From assembly GCA_934463425.1 (NCBI GenBank), contig CAKSJP010000002.1, positions 68,142 to 132,141 of the forward strand: a stretch of 64,000 nt of DNA. Reading direction: 5' to 3'. Every line of letters begins with the position of its first letter. Position 1 is the stretch's first letter. The position numbers and the translations under genes are program-made. Shown here in pieces: positions 47,867 to 57,097 of the stretch. This stretch comes from an uncultured Ruminococcus sp. (lineage in GTDB: Bacteria; Bacillota; Clostridia; Oscillospirales; Ruminococcaceae). A model generated the notes under the pieces. It was not told the origin of the DNA. It was given only the letters and a program-made list of their open reading frames with translations, and searched no databases.

Positions 47867-48557
47867 CGCATTACAAAATCCCTGGAAAAATTTATCCGCC
47901 AAAGAGTGGCAGCTGTGGGGCATTTCCATGCTGATTGTGACGATCTCCAACCTGGCAGGCGGCAGCTTTGATATGCTGACACTTGCGGCAACCTGGGTGG
48001 GCATCACTTCCCTGATCTTTGCAGCGAAAGGCAATGTCTGGGCACAGTTTCTGATGATCGCATTTAGCATTCTGTATGGCATCATCTCCTTTCGCTTCCG
48101 CTACTGGGGCGAGATGATCACCTATCTGGGCATGACACTGCCTATGGCGATCTGGTCGGCAGTCACCTGGCTGCGAAACCCTTCGTCCGGAAATACAGGC
48201 GAAGTCGCCATCCAAAAGCTCGGAAAGAAACAGTTCCTGATCCTGCTGGGGCTGAGCGCAGCTGTAACCATCGGCTTCTGTCTCCTGCTGTGGTATCTGG
48301 ACACGCCGAACCTTTTATTCAGCACCATTTCCGTCACCACCAGCTTTCTGGCAGCATCTCTCACCATGCTGCGCTCATCCTATTATGCATTAGGATACGC
48401 GGCCAATGACCTTGTGCTAGTCATTTTGTGGGGACTTGCGGCAATGGAGAATCCGGGTTACATTCCGGTCATCATGAACTTTATAATCTTTTTCCTAAAC
48501 GATATGTACGGCTTTCTCAGCTGGAGAAAACGGGAACAAATACAAAAACTGACATAA
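47856..48557 (+). CDS. PnuC-like nicotinamide riboside transporter
   Basis: The 233-residue protein has about seven hydrophobic segments. Motifs resembling PnuC are AATWVGITSLIFAAKGN near residue 40 and NFIIFFLNDMYGFLSWRKRE at the C terminus. The start is TTG at 47856; the gene overlaps the end of rnr by 11 bases, which suggests coupling. Substrates of PnuC relatives include nicotinamide riboside and other vitamins; the sequence does not decide. Confidence 0.82.
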   Translation: MKSNALQNPWKNLSAKEWQLWGISMLIVTISNLAGGSFDMLTLAATWVGITSLIFAAKGNVWAQFLMIAFSILYGIISFRFRYWGEMITYLGMTLPMAIWSAVTWLRNPSSGNTGEVAIQKLGKKQFLILLGLSAAVTIGFCLLLWYLDTPNLLFSTISVTTSFLAASLTMLRSSYYALGYAANDLVLVILWGLAAMENPGYIPVIMNFIIFFLNDMYGFLSWRKREQIQKLT

Positions 48558-48564
48558 ACGATCA

Positions 48565-48599
48565 AAGGGCGAACCTCTGTAAAAAGGAGGCTCGCCCTT
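48565..48599 (+). terminator. Terminator after the pnuC-like gene
   Basis: AAGGGCGAaCCTC and GAGGcTCGCCCTT form a 13-bp stem with one mismatch, followed by GTTATTT. The T run is weak. Confidence 0.6.
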
Positions 48600-48611
48600 G
48601 TTATTTCACGC

Positions 48612-48643
48612 AAAAAATCCCCGATGCAGACCGCACCGGGGAT
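48612..48643 (-). terminator. Terminator after ftsZ
   Basis: ATCCCCGGTGC and GCATCGGGGAT form an 11-bp stem with one G-U pair, followed on the minus strand by six T residues. It lies 25 bases after the ftsZ stop. Confidence 0.88.
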
Positions 48644-48668
48644 TCAGTGATTTCAGATATGTTTTCGC

Positions 48669-49790
48669 TTATTTGCGGTCCAGAATGTTGAAGATCGCCA
48701 TGAGATCATCATCCACCGGCTGAGACTGCTGCGGCTGTGCTGCCTGTGCAGTGCCGCCGCTGACCTTTACGTCATCGACCAGAGGATTGTCTACCTTGAT
48801 GGGCTCTTCCTCTGCCGGAGCGTCCGGGTCAACCATGTCAAACCCAGCAGCGATCACGGTGATTACCATCTCATCCTGCATATTTTCCTTGAATGCAGTA
48901 CCGAAGATGAACTCGACATCGTCTGCTGCCTTGTCGGTAATCATCTTGGTTGCAACATCCACGTCGGAGGACAGGATATCCTCGCTCATTGCAATGTTGA
49001 TCAACAGGCGCTTTGCACCAGCGATAGAAGTCTCCAGCAGCGGGCTTGCGATAACTGCGTTTGCAGCTTCCTTTGCCTTGTCCTTGCCGGAACCGTGACC
49101 GATCGCCATGTGTGCATAGCCTGCACCCTTCATAATGGTAGAAACGTCTGCGAAGTCCAGGTTGATATAACCCTCTTCTACGATCAGATCAGAGATGCTC
49201 TTGACACCGGTCTTGAGAACATCGTCTGCCAGCGCGAAGGATTCCCGCATGGTCAGCGGCTTATCCAGACCCTCCAGCAGCTTCTCGTTCGGGATCACGA
49301 TCAGGGAATCTACATACTTCCGCAGTTCTGCGATACCTCTCTCTGCCTGAAGCATTTTCTGTTCCCGTTCAAACGCAAACGGCTTGGTAACTACTGCAAC
49401 CGTCAGGATACCTGCTTCCTGTGCCAGACGTGCCACAACCGGAGCAGCGCCGGTACCAGTACCGCCGCCCATGCCGGCAGTGATGAACACCATGTCTGCG
49501 CCCTTCAGTGCTGCCTCGATCTCATCCTTGTTTTCTTCTGCGCTCTGCTGACCGACTTCCGGCTTGTTGCCTGCACCGCGGCCTCTGGTGAGCTTAGAAC
49601 CGATCTGGATCTTTGTGGTTGCCTTAGAATTATTCAATGCCTTTGCATCCGTGTTGACTGCAATATACTCAATGTCATGTACATCCGAAGATGCCATGCA
49701 GTTCAGGGCATTTCCGCCGCCGCCGCCGACACCGATCACCTTGATATTTACATCGGGATCAAACGCATCTTCATAGATAAAATCAGTCAT
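48669..49790 (-). CDS. ftsZ: Cell division protein FtsZ
   Basis: FtsZ is the tubulin-like GTPase that forms the division ring. The 373-residue protein has [11 protein letters not shown] at the start, the tubulin signature [11 protein letters not shown], and the T7-loop NLDFADV. The C-terminal peptide [13 protein letters not shown] is preceded by a Q-rich linker and differs from the common IPxFLR form. The ATG at 49790 follows GTAGGAGGAAA; the frame extends upstream without support. Last gene of the dcw cluster, with its own promoter. Confidence 0.97.
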   Translation of the reverse strand: MTDFIYEDAFDPDVNIKVIGVGGGGGNALNCMASSDVHDIEYIAVNTDAKALNNSKATTKIQIGSKLTRGRGAGNKPEVGQQSAEENKDEIEAALKGADMVFITAGMGGGTGTGAAPVVARLAQEAGILTVAVVTKPFAFEREQKMLQAERGIAELRKYVDSLIVIPNEKLLEGLDKPLTMRESFALADDVLKTGVKSISDLIVEEGYINLDFADVSTIMKGAGYAHMAIGHGSGKDKAKEAANAVIASPLLETSIAGAKRLLINIAMSEDILSSDVDVATKMITDKAADDVEFIFGTAFKENMQDEMVITVIAAGFDMVDPDAPAEEEPIKVDNPLVDDVKVSGGTAQAAQPQQSQPVDDDLMAIFNILDRK

Positions 49791-49882
49791 CTCAACATTT
49801 CCTCCTACAAGAACTTCCTGTATATTTTCCGCGTTGTCCGTTTTCTGCACACACGGATCTATTCTATAGAAATACACTTATT

Positions 49883-49911
49883 ATTTTAACACATTTCCGC
49901 AGGCATTGCAA
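49883..49911 (-). promoter_or_regulatory. Promoter of ftsZ
   Basis: On the minus strand TTGCAA (49906-49911) and TAAAAT (49883-49888) are 17 bases apart, in the gap between ftsQ and ftsZ. Confidence 0.65.
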
Positions 49912-50011
49912 GCTTTTTTTTGAAATAAATCATGTTTTTCGCATTCTTACAAGATTTTCAGAAAAAAGCTGTCTCAAATTCACATTTTCATACAGATTCT
50001 TGCAGAAAACC

Positions 50012-50929
50012 TTACTGCCATTCCACTGCGGTCGTCGTTGTTTCTGTGGTAGTTGTGATCGGAACGCCGTTTTCGTCTGTCTCTGCCACAGGATTTCCGT
50101 TTTCATCGGTGGCTGTGGTCTGAAGCGGCGCTGTAGTTTGCTGCTCTACAGCATCCTTATCCCGATAAGAACACTGATGATCTCCCACCATAGTCAGATA
50201 TCCCACCTTGTCTGCCGGAAGCTGCTCCAAAACGGTTTCTGCCAATGTGATCTTATAATCCATATCGCTCCAGTTGCCCAGAGAAAACACCACCCTGTTA
50301 TCAAACGTCAGGCTGATGTTATATTTATCTGTCACATCGATCCCTGTAACAGGACATTCCAGTCCCTTGGAGACCCGCGCCGCGACGGTCTGAAAGATCT
50401 TATCTTTTTGATGGTCTTTGGATGCCAGCTGCTGTCCCGGCTCCCGAACGGCTATTTCAAATCCGGTGATGGTGGGAAGCGCCGGATCCGCATCGGGACT
50501 GCTTTTCAAAATCTTTCCGGCAGCACTCACCTGCAGTGTGCCGTTAGAATCCGTCACATTGAATGCGGCTTCACTGGGTGTAACGGTGATCACCAGGGTG
50601 TCCGGAAAATTTTTCTGGATCGTAACACTGTCCACAAATACCATGCGCGCCAGGATATTTTCCTTGATCTTGCTGCTGTCCAGCCGCATCATATTGTCTC
50701 CGGTATGTACACCGGAGGCTTTTGCCACATCTTCTGCCGTATACTGGGGGGCATCTCCGGCGATCTCAATGGTCTGAATGTTAAAAAACACCGTCATCGA
50801 CAGAGAAACGCCCACGCCGATCACCAGTGCCATTACCAACAGTCCGTACAGCGGACGCATCCGATTCCGGCGGCGTCTGCGCTTGGAACTCGCCTGGCTC
50901 TGGATCTCTGTTTTTTCCACATCCTGCAT
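50012..50929 (-). CDS. ftsQ: FtsQ/DivIB-like cell division protein
   Basis: The 305-residue protein has a basic cytoplasmic tail (RRRRRNRMRP), one transmembrane helix (about 28-48), and a POTRA domain (IQTIEIAGDAPQYTAEDVAKASGV). A beta domain (about 120-245) follows. The tail is rich in threonine (about 265-305). It acts with FtsL and DivIC in the divisome. The ATG follows GTGAGGAG. Confidence 0.88.
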   Translation of the reverse strand: MQDVEKTEIQSQASSKRRRRRNRMRPLYGLLVMALVIGVGVSLSMTVFFNIQTIEIAGDAPQYTAEDVAKASGVHTGDNMMRLDSSKIKENILARMVFVDSVTIQKNFPDTLVITVTPSEAAFNVTDSNGTLQVSAAGKILKSSPDADPALPTITGFEIAVREPGQQLASKDHQKDKIFQTVAARVSKGLECPVTGIDVTDKYNISLTFDNRVVFSLGNWSDMDYKITLAETVLEQLPADKVGYLTMVGDHQCSYRDKDAVEQQTTAPLQTTATDENGNPVAETDENGVPITTTTETTTTAVEWQ

Positions 50930-50953
50930 TGCTACTGCTCCTCACTTCTTTTT

Positions 50954-52219
50954 TCAGATCGTATCTTCTGTTCGGGTGATCTTCGCGCCTGCACTGCAAA
51001 GCGCCTGTTCCATCGTCTCATAGCCCCGGTCAATATGGGCGATCTGGCGCACCTCTGTTTTGCCCTGTGCGCCCAATCCGGCAAGTACCATTGCTGCGCC
51101 GCCCCGCAGATCAGTGGCGGCAACCGAAGCACCGCTCAGGGCACGGACACCAGTCACCACGGCGATCCTTCCGGCCACCCGGATCTTTGCGCCCATTTTT
51201 ACCAGTGCGTCCACATGGCGATAGCGATTCTCAAAAATATTTTCCTCCAGAACGCTGACACCATTCGCCAGGCTGAGCATTGCCATAAAGATCGCCTGGG
51301 CATCTGTGGGAAATCCGGGATGGGGCATGGTTCGTACAGACGGTATCGCCCTAAGACGGCGGGGCGCTAACAAATGCAGGCGATCCGGTTCGGGAAAGAT
51401 GCGGCATCCGGTCTGTTCCAACAGCGGCAGCATATTTTCCATGGAGCGAACATCTGCATTGCGCAGACACAGCGTCCCGCCTGTGATCGCCGCCGCACCC
51501 AGATAAGTGACTCCGGCGATCCGGTCTGGCATAATGGCATAACGGCTGCCGCGGAGCTGTTTCACACCGCGGATCACGATAGTACTCTCGCCGTCTCCGG
51601 AAATGTCCGCACCGCAGGCGCGCAAAAACGCCGCCAGATCGCAGATCTCCGGCTCGCGCGCCGCATTGTGCAGCACCGTCCTGCCCTTTGCCAGAACTGC
51701 CGCCAGCATAATGTTTTCCGTCGCGCCCACAGAAGGAAACGGCAGATGGATCACTGCGCCGCAAAGTCCTTCCGGGGCAGTGCAGTCCAGCTGACCGCCA
51801 TGTACAGAAAACTGCGCACCCATCTGCTGCAATGCATCCAGATGCATATCAATGGGGCGCGGTCCGAGTTCACAGCCGCCGGGATAAGAAACATGACAGC
51901 TGCCGGAACGCCCCAGAACTGCGCCCAGAAAAATAATAGACGAACGCATCTCCTGCATCAATGCCTCCGGAATGGTATCCGAACGCAGATCGCGCACGCC
52001 CACCGTCACGGTATGCTCCTGCATCATACAGCGGCAGCCCAGATGGGTCAGGATCCGGCAGGCAGCAAATACATCCGTCAGCCTGGGACAATTCTCCAGA
52101 ATCGTCTCACCGTCACAGAGCAATGTCCCTGCCAGAATCGGCAGAGCGCTGTTTTTTGCTCCGTGCAGAAAGATCTCTCCTTCCAGCGGTATGCCGCCCT
52201 CAATCACCAGTTTTTGCAA
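50954..52219 (-). CDS. murA: UDP-N-acetylglucosamine 1-carboxyvinyltransferase
   Basis: MurA adds enolpyruvate to UDP-GlcNAc, the first committed step of peptidoglycan synthesis, and is the target of fosfomycin. The 421-residue protein has the phosphate loop HGAKNSALPILA and the active-site cysteine in YPGGCELGPRPIDMH, where fosfomycin binds. The start is TTG at 52219 after AGAGGTGATG. Its place between murG and ftsQ differs from the classical dcw order. Confidence 0.95.
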   Translation of the reverse strand: MQKLVIEGGIPLEGEIFLHGAKNSALPILAGTLLCDGETILENCPRLTDVFAACRILTHLGCRCMMQEHTVTVGVRDLRSDTIPEALMQEMRSSIIFLGAVLGRSGSCHVSYPGGCELGPRPIDMHLDALQQMGAQFSVHGGQLDCTAPEGLCGAVIHLPFPSVGATENIMLAAVLAKGRTVLHNAAREPEICDLAAFLRACGADISGDGESTIVIRGVKQLRGSRYAIMPDRIAGVTYLGAAAITGGTLCLRNADVRSMENMLPLLEQTGCRIFPEPDRLHLLAPRRLRAIPSVRTMPHPGFPTDAQAIFMAMLSLANGVSVLEENIFENRYRHVDALVKMGAKIRVAGRIAVVTGVRALSGASVAATDLRGGAAMVLAGLGAQGKTEVRQIAHIDRGYETMEQALCSAGAKITRTEDTI

Positions 52220-52278
52220 TCCGCATCACCTCTTTTTATTTTCAGTGTATGCGGCTGCAGAAAAATGGTGAAACGGGA

Positions 52279-53406
52279 TTATTTTGTCTTTTGGTACAGT
52301 CCGGAGATCACATTCCAGATACGCTCGTCGGTATCCGTGATCTCCAGTGCCTTTGCCTTCTGTCCCATCTCCGTCAGACGGGAACGGTCTGTATAGAGCT
52401 GTTCCACTTCCTGAATGATTCGCTCCGGAGAAGCGTCCTTCTGTTCGATCACAATGGCAGCGCCGGCATCTCCCAGCACATTGGCATTATGCAGCTGGTG
52501 GTTTCCGGTGACAATAGGAGACGGGATCAGAATTGAACCGCGTCCGGCTGCCTCCAGCTCTGCCAGCGTCGAAGCACCCGAACGGCAGATCACCAGATCA
52601 GCCGCCGCCAGACAGACATCCATGTCATTGATATACTCTGTGATTCTCAGACGGTCACTTTTCATGGGAATACCGGCTTCCTGCATTGCCTTCGGGAACG
52701 ATTCCTTCCCCATGCCGCCGTAGCCGTGGATATGGTTGATCGCCATGCCCTTTTTTACATGCCACGGGATCACCTTTGCCATTGCCTCATTGATACATCC
52801 TGCGCCCAGGCTGCCGCCAAAGGACAGGATGCACATTCCGTCATCGAAGCCCAGCTGCTTTCGGGCAGCTGCCTTGTCCATGCCGGCGATGCCGCCGCGC
52901 ACCGGAAGACCGGTCACCGTATAGGCGCAGTCCGGATGCAGATAGTCCAGTGCTTTCTCCACAGTGAGCATCACATGGTCCACTTCCTTTGCCAGCATCT
53001 TATTGGTGACACCGGGAAAAGCGTTCTGCTCGTGGATGGCGCAAGGGATCCCCATATGCGCTGCCGCATGGAGAATCGGCCCTGCCACATAGCCGCCGGT
53101 GCCAATGGCGATGTCCGGCTGGAACTGTTTCAGGATCTGCTTGGCGCGGTGCTGTGACGTTGCCAGATAGTATGCCGCTTTACAGTTTCGGCGAATGTTC
53201 TTCCAGCTCAGCTTTCGCTGAAAGCCTGCCACATGCATGGTCTCCATGCGATAGCCTGCCTGAGGCACGAGCCGCGCTTCCATGCCGTTGGGTGTTCCCA
53301 CAAAGAGAAATTCCGCAGACGGTTCATGCTGCTTGATAATCGATGCAATGGCGAGCGCCGGATTGATATGACCGCCGGTGCCGCCTCCTGCCAATAATAC
53401 TTTCAC
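52279..53406 (-). CDS. murG: UDP-GlcNAc:lipid I GlcNAc transferase MurG
   Basis: MurG makes lipid II from lipid I at the inner membrane. The 375-residue GT-B protein has the lipid-binding GGGTGGHINPALA near the N terminus, HEQNAFPGVTNKMLA, and the donor site CRSGASTLAELEA. The start is GTG at 53406; it overlaps the ftsW stop by 3 bases. Confidence 0.95.
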   Translation of the reverse strand: MKVLLAGGGTGGHINPALAIASIIKQHEPSAEFLFVGTPNGMEARLVPQAGYRMETMHVAGFQRKLSWKNIRRNCKAAYYLATSQHRAKQILKQFQPDIAIGTGGYVAGPILHAAAHMGIPCAIHEQNAFPGVTNKMLAKEVDHVMLTVEKALDYLHPDCAYTVTGLPVRGGIAGMDKAAARKQLGFDDGMCILSFGGSLGAGCINEAMAKVIPWHVKKGMAINHIHGYGGMGKESFPKAMQEAGIPMKSDRLRITEYINDMDVCLAAADLVICRSGASTLAELEAAGRGSILIPSPIVTGNHQLHNANVLGDAGAAIVIEQKDASPERIIQEVEQLYTDRSRLTEMGQKAKALEITDTDERIWNVISGLYQKTK

Positions 53407-54656
53407 GCGTTACCTCCCAGCGGTCGCTCCGCTTCTTCTGTCTGTTTCTGCGGTACAGCAGATTTTGCTCCCACGCGATACCGCACACGAGAAATATTCA
53501 GCACGATTCCCATTTCTGCCAGCTGCAGGATCAGCGCTGTTCCGCCGTAGCTGAAAAACGGCAGGCTGATACCGGTATTGGGAATGAGATTGCTGACAAC
53601 TGCAATGTTAAAAAATGCCTGCAAGCCAATATGCGAAGTCAGTCCGATCGCAACTAGCATCCCGAACTTGTCACGGGCATGCATACCGATATAAAATCCG
53701 CGGATGACCAGCATCGCAAACAGCAGCACAACGGTCAGCGCGCCCACAAATCCCAGTTCCTCGCAGACAATGGAAAAGACAAAGTCATTTTTTGTCTCCG
53801 GCAGGTAAAGATACTTCTGCCGGGATTCGCCCAGTCCCAGACCGAACAAGCCGCCGGAACCGATGGCAATCAAAGACTGACAGGTCTGCCAGGTATCACC
53901 CAGGCTGTCAGAAAACGGGTCGCGCCAGGAGGCGATACGCTTTCCGATATAGGCATAGCTGTCAGACATAATAAAACCGATCAGCAGCGCTGCGCCAACT
54001 GCCACAATCCCGAGGATGAAAAACTGCTTGATATCTGCACCGCCCACAAAGATCAGGATGATGCAGGTCATGGCGATCAAAACCGTTGCCGAAAGGTGCG
54101 GCTCTTTGATAAGCAGTGCCGCCGGTACTGCTATAGCAAACAGCAACGGCAAAAGTCCCTTGCGAAAACTGCGCATATTGTCATAGTTCCTGTCGATGAT
54201 ATAGGCAAAGAAAATGACAATGCCGATCTTCATGAGCTCTGAAGGCTGAAAGTTAAAGCCGCCGATGGCGATCCATCGGGTCGCACCGCCGTCAGTGACA
54301 CCGATGCCCGGAACAAATACCAGGATCAGCAGAAGGATCGGCAGGATGTAAGCGCAGACCGCAATGAATTTTTTTTGCAGAAAATGATAATCCACCAAGC
54401 ATAGCCCGCACATGATCACCAGACCAAAAACTGCATTCTTGATCTGGCTTACAGCATAATACGTGCCGTCTTTTCCCTCTGCGATCGCCCAGGCATAACT
54501 GGCGGAGAACATCATGACGATGCCCATGACCAACAGCGCGATAATGATCAGAAAAAACGGAAGATCGACTTCGCCGTACCGCACATTCCGCTGCCACAGG
54601 GGCAGCGTAAAATGATGCTTTTTGTGTTTTGTTCCGGCAGCTGTTTGTTCCGCCAT
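53403..54656 (-). CDS. ftsW: Lipid II polymerase FtsW
   Basis: FtsW is the SEDS glycosyltransferase that polymerises lipid II at the septum. The 417-residue protein has about ten transmembrane helices. Family motifs include GGATRWIAIGGFNFQPSELMK, KEPHLSATVLI, and ISLPFFSYGGTALI. The ATG at 54656 follows CAAAGGAGG. It could be RodA-like, but its place in the dcw cluster supports FtsW. Confidence 0.93.
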   Translation of the reverse strand: MAEQTAAGTKHKKHHFTLPLWQRNVRYGEVDLPFFLIIIALLVMGIVMMFSASYAWAIAEGKDGTYYAVSQIKNAVFGLVIMCGLCLVDYHFLQKKFIAVCAYILPILLLILVFVPGIGVTDGGATRWIAIGGFNFQPSELMKIGIVIFFAYIIDRNYDNMRSFRKGLLPLLFAIAVPAALLIKEPHLSATVLIAMTCIILIFVGGADIKQFFILGIVAVGAALLIGFIMSDSYAYIGKRIASWRDPFSDSLGDTWQTCQSLIAIGSGGLFGLGLGESRQKYLYLPETKNDFVFSIVCEELGFVGALTVVLLFAMLVIRGFYIGMHARDKFGMLVAIGLTSHIGLQAFFNIAVVSNLIPNTGISLPFFSYGGTALILQLAEMGIVLNISRVRYRVGAKSAVPQKQTEEAERPLGGNA

Positions 54657-54681
54657 ATGCAACCTCCTTTGGCCTTGCTGC

Positions 54682-55710
54682 TTACAGAAGCACCAGCAGC
54701 AGTCCGCACAGTCCGGCAACTGCGCCGAACAGAGAAAATGTGATCACGATCTTATACTCACTGAATCCGCTCATCTCAAAGTGATGGTGGATCGGTGTCA
54801 TCTTAAAGATGCGGCGTCCCTCGCCGTACTTCTTTTTGGTATACTTAAAATAGGTGACCTGGATCATGACAGAAAGCGCTTCCAGAATATATACCAGAGC
54901 CACCAGGATCATGCTGAGATGCTGATGTGTCGCCAGACCGATGGCTGCCACTGCCGCACCCAGATACATAGAACCGGTATCACCCATGAAGCATTTCGCC
55001 GGGTGCAGATTCCACACCAGAAAGCCCAGACAGCCGCCGGCGAGTGCCATTGTGAACAGCGTGTAGCTGCCCATCTGGAGTCTGCTGCAGATCAGGGTAA
55101 AGATCAGCATTGCCACCAGTGTCACCGTACCGCAGAGTCCGTCTACGCCGTCAGTCAGATTGACTGCATTGGTCAGATACAGGATCACCAGCACCATCAG
55201 CGGATAATAGAACCACTTGATGTCAAACGAAGTGAAGCCCAGTCCGATGGTGGTGTCCCGGTCGCCCAGCCAATACATTGCCGCCAGCCACAGCACCGCT
55301 GCCACTACCTGCAGCACGATCTTCTGCATGGGCTTCAGACCCTCGTTCTGTTTCTTCGCCACCTTTGCGAAGTCATCGATGAATCCGATCACGCCGAACA
55401 GCAGACAAAACAGCATGCAGCTCAGTACGCGAAGCGCTTCACGGTTGCTGAGGGTAGAGACAAAATCCGTCGTCCCGAAAAAGCGGTACAGCGCATAGCC
55501 GACGCAAGTGGCGATTATACTGCCCGCAATAAACAGGATGCCGCCCATGGTGGGTGTGCCCTGCTTGTTGGCATGCCAGCTGGGGCCAAAGTTGACCTTG
55601 ATGGGCTGACCGAATTTCAGCTTGTGCAGCCAGGGCAACAGCGCCTTTCCGCCCAGGGCGGCAATGACAAACGCCAGCAATCCTACGAGAATGTTAATCC
55701 AAAACGGCAT
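54682..55710 (-). CDS. mraY: Phospho-N-acetylmuramoyl-pentapeptide transferase
   Basis: MraY makes lipid I from UDP-MurNAc-pentapeptide and undecaprenyl phosphate. The 342-residue protein has about ten helices. Motifs include KQGTPTMGGI, FIDDFAKV (with the Asp pair), NAVNLTDGVDGL, and FMGDTGSMYLGA and MTPIHHHFE. The ATG at 55710 is used because GGAGGA lies 8 bases upstream; the earlier ATG at 55734 contains that site. It overlaps murF by 17 bases. Confidence 0.96.
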   Translation of the reverse strand: MPFWINILVGLLAFVIAALGGKALLPWLHKLKFGQPIKVNFGPSWHANKQGTPTMGGILFIAGSIIATCVGYALYRFFGTTDFVSTLSNREALRVLSCMLFCLLFGVIGFIDDFAKVAKKQNEGLKPMQKIVLQVVAAVLWLAAMYWLGDRDTTIGLGFTSFDIKWFYYPLMVLVILYLTNAVNLTDGVDGLCGTVTLVAMLIFTLICSRLQMGSYTLFTMALAGGCLGFLVWNLHPAKCFMGDTGSMYLGAAVAAIGLATHQHLSMILVALVYILEALSVMIQVTYFKYTKKKYGEGRRIFKMTPIHHHFEMSGFSEYKIVITFSLFGAVAGLCGLLLVLL

Positions 55711-57076
55711 GATCCGTTTCCTCCTCCTGCTCAAAAATTACGTCGATGCAATCTTCCAGGTGCATGCCGCGGCTCGCTTTGAACAATACTGCATCACCCG
55801 GACGGAGATACTGCCGGATCACACGGCACAGCTCCCGGCGGTCTTCGGTATGATACACCGCCACTTTCTGCATCGCAGCGCGCTGTGCCAGATAAAAGGA
55901 CTCTCTGCCAAAGCAGAACAGTGCATCTACTTCGCTGTTCGCCGCCATATCGCCTACCAGCGTATGCAGCTGACGGGACATCTCGCCCAGCTCCAGCATA
56001 TCGCCCAGAACAGCAACATGTCTGCCCTTGCAAGGCAGATCACGGAGCACCGTCAGTGCCGCCTTCATAGAATCCGGACTGGCGTTATAACAGTCCGCAA
56101 TGATGGTATATGCGCCCCGGCGGTAAATATTCTGACGCAGCCCCACGGTGTGATACTGTGCCAGTGCCTTGCAGATCTGCTCCGGCGCAATGCCCGCCAG
56201 TCTGCCCACGCAAAACGCTGCCAGTGCATTCATCACATTGTGATCTCCGGCGCAGGGCAGTTCTGCCGGATAGAGCCTTCCGTCCTCTGTCTGGATGGAA
56301 AAGCTGGTGGACTGTGCCTGACGCTCCACATGCACCGCACGGACATCTGCCTTGCTGCTGTGCATGCCATAGGTGATGACCGGACGGGACAGCTCTTTTT
56401 TCAGCGGTGCAAGCAGCGGATCGTCTCCGTTCACCACCAACGGCGCATCCTCTGCCATGCCGTCCTGGATCTCCAGCTTTGCCTGACGGATGCCTTCCTG
56501 GGTCTTGAGGTTTTCAATATGCGAATAGCCGATGTTGGTAATGACGCCAACAGACGGCTCAGCCGTCCGGGAAAGGCGGCTGATCTCGCCGAAATGTGAC
56601 ATGCCCATTTCGATGACGGCAGCCTCGTGGCTGTCCTCCATCTGGAGCAGTGTTTTCGGGAGGCCGATCTCGTTGTTCAGATTTCCCTGGGTTTTCAGGG
56701 TGTTGAACTGCGATTCCAGCACACAGGCGATCATTTCCTTGGTGGTTGTCTTTCCGACGCTTCCGGTGATACCCACCAAAAACGGATGGAATTTTTCCCG
56801 ATAGAACCGTGCGATCTGCAGCAGTGCCTTTCCGGTATCCTTTACCACCAGGCAAGGACAGCCTGCAACGGGTCTATCTGTGACCGCCGCAGCAGCGCCG
56901 GCTTCGATTGCCTGCTTTGCAAATTCGTTTCCGTCAAATTTTGCGCCGCGCAGCGCCACAAACAAACAGCCCTGCGGCAGATCACGGGTATCTGTGCTGA
57001 CACAGGTGATCTCTGCCTCCACCGGCACATCACAGTCCAGCACGGATTTTAACTCTGACAACATCCAAGGTTTCAT
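55694..57076 (-). CDS. murF: UDP-MurNAc-tripeptide--D-Ala-D-Ala ligase
   Basis: MurF adds the D-Ala-D-Ala dipeptide. The 460-residue protein has the Mur ligase ATP loop GITGSVGKTTTKEM near residue 105, then GNLNNEIGLP, and ADCYNASPDSM. The ATG is preceded by GGGGGAG. It is 21 bases downstream of murE. Confidence 0.96.
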   Translation of the reverse strand: MKPWMLSELKSVLDCDVPVEAEITCVSTDTRDLPQGCLFVALRGAKFDGNEFAKQAIEAGAAAAVTDRPVAGCPCLVVKDTGKALLQIARFYREKFHPFLVGITGSVGKTTTKEMIACVLESQFNTLKTQGNLNNEIGLPKTLLQMEDSHEAAVIEMGMSHFGEISRLSRTAEPSVGVITNIGYSHIENLKTQEGIRQAKLEIQDGMAEDAPLVVNGDDPLLAPLKKELSRPVITYGMHSSKADVRAVHVERQAQSTSFSIQTEDGRLYPAELPCAGDHNVMNALAAFCVGRLAGIAPEQICKALAQYHTVGLRQNIYRRGAYTIIADCYNASPDSMKAALTVLRDLPCKGRHVAVLGDMLELGEMSRQLHTLVGDMAANSEVDALFCFGRESFYLAQRAAMQKVAVYHTEDRRELCRVIRQYLRPGDAVLFKASRGMHLEDCIDVIFEQEEETDHAVLD

Positions 57077-57097
57077 CTCAATCTCCCCCAGTTTCGT